A stretch of DNA of 64,000 bases, from positions 46,563,501 through 46,627,500 of the forward strand of contig NC_073645.1 in assembly GCF_029407905.1 (NCBI RefSeq), in the 5' to 3' direction. The notes under the pieces were generated by a model, which was given only the letters and a program-made list of their open reading frames with translations, searched no databases and had not been told where the DNA came from. Origin of the DNA: Bubalus kerabau (Eukaryota > Chordata > Mammalia > Artiodactyla > Bovidae). The translations under genes and the position numbers were made by a program. This document shows positions 58,788-64,000 of this stretch, in pieces (position 1 is the stretch's first letter; each line of letters starts with the position of its first letter).

Positions 58788-59709
58788 GGAAAAGGAGTAC
58801 GACAAGGCTGTATATTGTCACCCTGCTTATTTAACATATATGCAGAGTATATCATGAGAAATGCTGGGCTGGAAGAAGCACAAGCTGGAATCAAGATTGC
58901 CGGGAAAAATATCAATCACCTCAGATATGCAGATGACACCACCCTTATGGCAGAAAGTGAAGAGGAACTCAAAAGCCTCTTGATGAAAGTGAAAGAGGAG
59001 AGTGAAAAAGTTGGCTTAAAGCTCAACATTCAGAAAACGAAGATCATGGCATCTGATCCCATCACTTCATGGGAAATAGATGGGGAAACAGTGGAAACAG
59101 TGTCAGACTTCATTTTTGACAGCTCCAAAATCACTGCAGATGGTGACTGTAGCCATGAAATTAAAAGAGGCTTACTCCTTGGAAGCAAAGTTATGACCAA
59201 CCTAGATAGCATACTAAAAACCAGAGATATTACTTTGCCAACAAAGGTCCGTCTAGTCAAGGCTATGGTTTTTCCAGTGGTCAGGTATGGATGTGAGACT
59301 TGGACTGTGAAGAAAGCTAAGCGCCGAAGAATTGATAGTTTTGAACTGTGGTGTTGGAGAAGACTCTTGAGAGTCCCTTGGAGTGCAAGGAGGTCCAACC
59401 AGTCCATCCTAAAGGAGATCAGTCCTGGTGTTCATTGGAAAGAATGATGCTAAAGCTGAAACCCCAATACTTTGGCCACCTCATGCAAAGAGTTGACTTG
59501 CTAGAAAAGACCCTGATGCTGGGAGGGATTGGGGGCAGGAGGAGAAGGGGACGACAGAGGATGAGATGGCTGGATGGCATCACCAACTTGATGGACGTGA
59601 GTTTGATTGAACTTCGGGAGTTGGTGATGGACAGGGAGGCCTGGCGTGCTGCAATTCAGGGGGTCACAAAGAGTCGGACACGACTGAGCAACTGAACTGA
59701 CTTAACTGA
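58788..59709 (+). mobile_element. BovB LINE, 5'-truncated, with RT C-terminal half
   Basis: RTE-type reverse transcriptase remnant of about 920 bp. The frame from 58815 to 59447 reads SPCLFNIYAEYIM, LRYADDTTLMAESEEEL and RRRIDSFELWCWRRLLRVPW. The catalytic YADD lies at 58926-58937, and the fingers/palm part upstream is missing by truncation. A single base appears lost near 59425 (after SILKEISPG), so the rest (GGRRRRGRQRMRWLDGI to VTKSRTRLSN, to 59695) lies in the next frame. The 3' end has the usual ACTGAAC-rich tail. High similarity to the remembered consensus suggests a fairly young insertion into an old L1. Not a host gene. Confidence 0.96.
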
Positions 59710-59786
59710 ACAAAAAGAAAAATCCCCAACAATTGGAAATTAAAAAACAAAGTTCTAAATAATCCATGGATCAAAGAGGAAAATTA
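59710..59786 (+). repeat. Old L1 ORF2 fragment
   Basis: CCCCAACAATTGGAAATTAA and CCATGGATCAAAGAGGAAAA continue the L1 ORF2 sequence interrupted by BovB. Confidence 0.65.
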
Positions 59787-59908
59787 GAGAATCCCTGGTG
59801 GTCCTGGTGGTTAGGGACTCTGTTCTTTTATTGCCAAGGGCCTCGGTTCAATCCCTGGTCAAGGAACTAAAATCCCACAAGACACATGGCACAGCCCAAA
59901 AAAGAAAG
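59787..59908 (+). mobile_element. CHR-type tRNA-Glu SINE
   Basis: GAGAATCCCTGGTGGTCCTG, GGTTCAATCCCTGGTCAAGG and CATGGCACAGCCCAAAAAAG in sense orientation. Confidence 0.88.
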
Positions 59909-61400
59909 TATATCAAAGTCTGAAGGGTGCAGGACACCTATAGGAAAATTTTTAGCATTTATATCATTAAATGTTTATATCAGAAAAGGAAAATCTAATA
60001 TCAAAAATCAAAAGCTTTTACTTTAAGAAGCTAGAAAAAAGAGCAAGAATAAATTAAAAGCAAAAAGAATGAAAAAATAATAAAATTAAGAGCAAAACTC
60101 ATTGAAACTGAAAACATAAAAACAAGGTCAATGAAAAAAAAGCCAAGTTTTATAAAAGACAGGAAAAAATGAATTTCTAGCATCATCATCAAAGAAAAAA
60201 GAGAAGACAGAGTAACCGATATTAGGAATGAACAAGGCCCCATCAATACATATCCCACAGATATTAAAAGGATAACGAGAATACAATGCAGAACTCTATA
60301 CACACAAATTCAAAATGGACTAATTCCTCAAAAACTGCAATCCATGCAAACTCTCTCAAATGACTATTAAATTTAATCCATACTTTAAACCTTTAGTAAA
60401 GCAATTTCCAAGTTAAATGGTTTAATTGTGAATTCTACCAAACATTCAAGAGGAGACAACACTAGTGCTTCACAATATCTTCAAACAATTAAAAAAGGAG
60501 ACAATGCTTTCCCGTTCTTTTCATAAGGCCAGAGACACCCTGAAGCAAAAACCAGATAAGGACACTCCAGGACTGAGGGAAACTGCAGACAAATATCCCT
60601 CAAGAATGCAGATGCAAAAGTTCTCAACACAATATTAACAAACTGAATCTAGCAATACAGAAACAAAATTATGTATTATGACCGAATGAAGCATATTCCA
60701 CAAGTTCAATACTGGTTCAATATTTGAAAATCAATACAATCCACTGTATTAATAATCTAAAGAAAAAATAAACCTCATGATTATATTCATTGATGCAAAA
60801 AAATTATTTCATTCTACTTTTTTACAAAATTCAACAGTCATCCTAGAAACACAAGGGAACTTCTTCAATACGATAAAGAGTATGTATCTAATAAGACCCT
60901 GCAGCTAACATACATACTTAATGGTGGAAAATGGAAGACATTCCACCTAGGATGGGAGCCAGACAGAAATGCACCATCACCAGTCTTAGGCTGTGTGTGT
61001 ATTAGAAGACCTATGTAGTGTCATCAGGCAGGAAGAAAAAAGAAAGGCATACATATTGCAAAGAATCAAATAAACTTACCCTATTCATAATTAACATGAC
61101 TGTCTATATAGAAAATCTCAGAAAATCCACCAAAAAACTTCTAGAACCAATTAAATGCAAGATTTAAGGACACAAGGGAAACAAACAAAAATCAATCATA
61201 TTTCTAGCAATAAACAACTGGAAACTGAATTTCAAAAATCAATACCACTTTAAATACTCCACACACACAAATACACAGGTATAACTCTAAAAAATATGTA
61301 CAGATTTGTATGCTGAAAACTAAACAATACTGATTAAAGAAATCAAAGAAGATCTAATAAATGAAGAGACATACCATGTTTATGAATTGGAAGACTCAGT
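59909..61400 (+). repeat. Old L1 ORF2 fragment (RT region)
   Basis: GGAAAATTTTTAGCATTTAT, GAATTCTACCAAACATTCAAG, ACACTCCAGGACTGAGG, GCATATTCCACAAGTTCAATA and CTGCAGCTAACATACATACT run in ORF2 order. Frames are broken throughout. Confidence 0.75.
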
Positions 61401-61408
61401 AAAGATGT

Positions 61409-61534
61409 CGTGTGTGTTAGTTGCTCAGTTGTGTCCAACTCTTTGCAACCGCATGGACTGTAGCCCACCAGGCTACCCTGTGCATGGAATTCTCCAGGCA
61501 AGACTACTGGAGTGGGTTGCCATTTCCTTCCCCA
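61409..61534 (-). mobile_element. BovA-type SINE monomer (head missing)
   Basis: GTGTGTTAGTTGCTCAGTTG to GGGTTGCCATTTCCTTCCCC, flanked by AAAGATGT at 61401-61408 and 61535-61542. A 5'-truncated Bov-tA in reverse orientation. Confidence 0.94.
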
Positions 61535-61542
61535 AAAGATGT

Positions 61543-61937
61543 GGAGTCTCCTCAAACAATAGATTCAGCTCAATTTAAACCAAATTTTCAGCATGGATTC
61601 TTTTGTAGATGTTTACAAATTAATTCTCAAATTCCTTTGGAAATGTAAAGGAACTAGAACAGACAAAACAACATTTGAAAAAGAACACAGTTGAAAGACT
61701 CACACTACCCAACTTAAAGATTCACTGAAAAGCTACATTAGTCAAGACAGCATTCACAGTATGTCACCAGGAATTCTTCCAAACATCTAAGAAACAAAGC
61801 CAATCTTACAAAAATCATCTGAAAAAAATAAAGACAATTCTCATCTCATTTTATTAGAGCAGCATAACCTTGATTAAAAAAAACCTTACATTAAAATTCC
61901 AAGTAAGAAAAATTACTGGTTAATCTCTCTTATAAAG
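61543..61937 (+). repeat. Old L1 ORF2 fragment
   Basis: AGATGTTTACAAATTAATTC, AAGACTCACACTACCCAAC and CTACATTAGTCAAGACAGC are L1 ORF2 3' coding sequence continuing across the SINE. Confidence 0.7.
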
Positions 61938-61944
61938 CTATATA

Positions 61945-62125
61945 CAATCTGCCTGCAGTGCAAGAGACCTGGGTTCGATCCCTGGCTCGGGAAGATCTGC
62001 TGGAGAAGGAAATGGCAAACCACTCCAGTATCCTTGCCTGGAAAATCCTATGTACAGAGGAGCCTGGTGGGCTGCAGTCCATGGGGTCGCAAAGAGTCAG
62101 ACATGACTGAGTGACTAACAGGATA
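61945..62125 (+). mobile_element. Bov-tA SINE, 5'-truncated
   Basis: CAATCTGCCTGCAGTGCAAG, GGTTCGATCCCTGGCTCGG and GAGTCAGACATGACTGAGTG, flanked by CTATATA at 61938-61944 and 62126-62132. Lacks the first bases of the tRNA head. Confidence 0.92.
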
Positions 62126-62132
62126 CTATATA

Positions 62133-62689
62133 ATTCCTAAGTAAAATACTACCAAATCAAATCCAACATTATATGAAAAGGATAATACACCATGACCAAA
62201 CATAGTTTACTTCAGGAATGGAAGTTTGTTTTAAAATCAATCAACCACTAAAATTATCTCAATAAAATTGTCAATTAAAAAAAAAACTGAGGAGCCCCCA
62301 CCAAAATCAATCAATTCAATTCTAACAAAATCAAGAAGAAAAATCATCTGATCATATCAATGAATATCAAAGAAAGCAAAAGATCAAGTGCACTATCCAT
62401 TAAGATTAAAAACTCTTAACAATCTAGAATATAAAGAAACATCATCAATTTCAATAAATACCTACAAAAGCCTAGCGCTAATATCATATTTAACAGTGAA
62501 ATATTAGAAGCTTTCCTCTTACAACAGGCAGTGTTAGAGGGCTATCTGCCTTCATGATTTCTATTCTACGTTGACCTGAAGAGTACACAGCATTTTAATA
62601 AATAAAATATTAAGAATGGAACAGAAGAAATACCACTATTATTTACACATGACATTAAAGTCTTTATAGAAAACCCACAAGAATCTATA
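62133..62689 (+). repeat. Old L1 ORF2 fragment
   Basis: CCATGACCAAACATAGTTTA, AAATCAATCAACCACT and CTTACAACAGGCAGTGTTAG correspond to the same ORF2 region as at 60.7-61.0 kb, so a second L1 copy is present. Confidence 0.7.
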
Positions 62690-62860
62690 GGACCTACTGT
62701 ATCCCTATGGGAAGTCTACTCAATATTATGTAACACACTAAATGGGAAAAGAATTTGAAAAAGAATACATACATGTATATACATAACTGAATCACTTTGC
62801 TGTACACCTGAAACTTTATTCCAATATAAAATGTTTAAATTTTTTTTTTTAATTTTAAAA
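62690..62860 (+). mobile_element. Artiodactyl L1 3' end inserted in older L1
   Basis: CTACTGTATCCCTATGGGAA, GAATCACTTTGCTGTACACC and TGAAACTTTATTCCAATAT form a 5'-truncated L1 3' end with T/A-rich tail, flanked by AAGAATCTATA at 62679-62689 and 62861-62871. Confidence 0.88.
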
Positions 62861-62871
62861 AAGAATCTATA

Positions 62872-63990
62872 AACTAACTATTGGAAAGAATGTGTGAATC
62901 ACTGGATACAAGACCAATATAAAAATCTCTTGTACTTATACATAATAGCAATAAACTATTAGAAAATGAAATTTTAAAAGCGTAACAATAGCAATTACAA
63001 CAACAAAAAACTAGGAGTCAATCAAGGAAAAATATATAAGATCTCTACAGAGAAAACAACAAAATACTACTGAGAGAAAATTAAGAACTAAATAAATGGA
63101 CGAATTCATCATGTCCATGGATTCACAGACTCAACATTATAAAGATGTAAATCCTTCTCAAACTGATCTATTACATATCAGTTGGGTTTATTCTCGAAAC
63201 GCATTTAACATGAACAGAATACAGGAAAAAATTCACATAATTATCTCAATAGATACAGGAAAAACATTTAATCAATAACAGCACACACACATACTTAGCA
63301 AAGGAGAAATACGAGGAAACTTTGGTCTGATAACAGAGTTATCTACAAAACTAACTCATTAGATACATCATACCTAACAGTGCAACACCAAATGCATTCT
63401 CTGAAAAGGGCAAAAAAGACAAGGATGTCTTCTGTCACCACTGATTTTTAACATTCTCCCAAAGATCCCAACAGTGTAACAAGGGGGAAAATACAAAGGA
63501 TTGGAAAGGAAAGATTAAAACTACCATTATTTACAGTTTGCATAATTATATGTGTGTGTGTGTGTGTGTTAGTCTTTCAGTCTGTAAAAGAACCTATAGT
63601 TAAACTATCAGTCACAAAGGATAAATCATTAGCCTCTACATGTAAGCTACTAAAATCCAAAAGAATCTACAGGTAAACAACAGAATGAGTAAGTAAAACT
63701 GTGATATAATCGTACAAAGAATCATATACAGCAACAAAAATGAATCAACTGCTACGAGCAACAAGTTGAGTGACTCTCACAGAATGCTGAGCAAAAGACA
63801 CTGGAAAGCACACACTGAAGGCTTACATTTATACATCCAAAATAGGCAAATTAATCTATGATGTTAAAACCCCTGTGATAACCTTTAGAGAGGAAGGAGG
63901 AATAACTCTGAGAGGATTAGTAGGGAATTCAAGGGGGGGGTCTCTAGAGTCTGTAATATTCTACATCTTGATTAGAGTGATAGGTCTGTT
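62872..63990 (+). repeat. Old L1 ORF2 and 3' UTR fragments
   Basis: GGAGTCAATCAAGGAAAAAT resembles L1 ORF2. A third copy of the ORF2 region occurs at 63200-63500 (AATTATCTCAATAGATACAG, GGATGTCTTCTGTCACCACT). From 63700, a 3' UTR-like block (AATCATATACAGCAACAAAA, GAGAGGAAGGAGG) follows. Confidence 0.65.
63549..63569. repeat. (TG)n microsatellite
   Basis: About ten TG units within the L1-derived sequence. Confidence 0.9.
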
Positions 63991-64000
63991 CACTGTGATA

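Larger units (their letters stand above)
45841..64000 (-). other. EEF1AKMT2: EEF1AKMT2 (METTL10) gene, 3' part
   Basis: Three coding exons on the minus strand match the C-terminal part of eEF1A lysine methyltransferase 2, a seven-beta-strand SAM-dependent enzyme known to methylate Lys318 of the elongation factor eEF1A. All exon borders are GT/AG, frames are open and phases fit, so the copy looks functional. The exons that would carry the N-terminus and motif I (DxGxGxG-type) were not found between 53119 and 64000, so the gene presumably continues beyond the right edge. The lower boundary is a guess: an ATTAAA hexamer on the minus strand lies about 540 bp past the stop codon. The next gene on the same strand appears to be FAM53B, starting at the CpG island near 32 kb, so the two are arranged head to tail. 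Recognition of the family is from memory, and no search was run. Confidence 0.9.
53119..64000 (-). other. EEF1AKMT2: EEF1AKMT2 intron 2 (continues past right edge)
   Basis: No further coding exon of the methyltransferase could be read from the exon 3 acceptor to the window end. I looked for the reverse complement of a DIGTGNG-type motif I codon string and for a donor next to a VEL-coding end. The first 1.3 kb (53119-54510) is AT-rich with at most a faint MIR at about 53640-53760. The rest is a retroposon nest. Confidence 0.7.

Noticed and set aside
53119..64000. EEF1AKMT2 exons 1 and 2
   Set aside because: No motif I coding segment, matching donor or second CpG island was seen, so they are presumed to lie beyond the right edge.
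1..64000. CRISPR arrays, operons, phage or plasmid features
   Set aside because: Split exons, SINEs, LINEs and a CpG island show mammalian nuclear DNA. No regularly spaced direct-repeat array exists.

Overview
The window is mammalian nuclear DNA from a ruminant, most likely a bovid. It is full of ruminant-specific retroposons: BovB (RTE-type LINE) 3' ends, Bov-tA and Bov-A2 SINEs, and tRNA-Glu-derived CHR-type SINEs. They sit over older mammalian layers (MIR, L1M, MER5A, an MLT1 LTR). No bacterial, viral or plasmid-like gene organisation is present. Almost all long open frames are chance frames in GC-rich DNA or retroposon remnants.

Only one protein-coding gene can be read directly. Three coding exons lie on the minus strand at 53118-53011, 50486-50270 and 46476-46382. 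They have canonical GT/AG borders and compatible phases (0-0, 0-1, 1-stop), and together encode the C-terminal part of the eEF1A lysine methyltransferase EEF1AKMT2 (METTL10). The upstream exons, with the N-terminus and SAM-binding motif I, were not found and should lie to the right of the window. Intron 2 therefore fills 53119-64000. It is a nest of old L1 fragments broken by SINEs, a younger L1 3' end and a 5'-truncated BovB that keeps its YADD reverse-transcriptase motif.

A CpG island covers roughly 30.4-32.3 kb. In human the gene next to EEF1AKMT2 on its 3' side, on the same strand, is FAM53B. The island is therefore best read as the minus-strand FAM53B promoter and non-coding first exon, with 1-31.7 kb as its first intron. 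I recognise no FAM53B coding exon, so this rests on synteny and the island alone. A donor-like site at 31684-31683 is a candidate end of exon 1.

Layout: 1-27 kb, GC-rich presumed intron with MIR, L1M, Bov SINE and two BovB copies; 27.3-30.4 kb, repeat-poor block next to the island; 30.4-32.3 kb, CpG island; 32.4-45.8 kb, AT-rich intergenic DNA with Bov-A2, CHR/Bov-tA and MLT1 insertions; about 45.8-64 kb, the 3' part of EEF1AKMT2. Base composition changes sharply at about 32.3 kb.

No previously undescribed system is evident. The items most worth checking are the predicted FAM53B first exon, the coincidence of the promoter with the compositional boundary, the repeat-poor block beside the island, possible read-through between the two tandem genes, and several insertions datable by target-site duplications.
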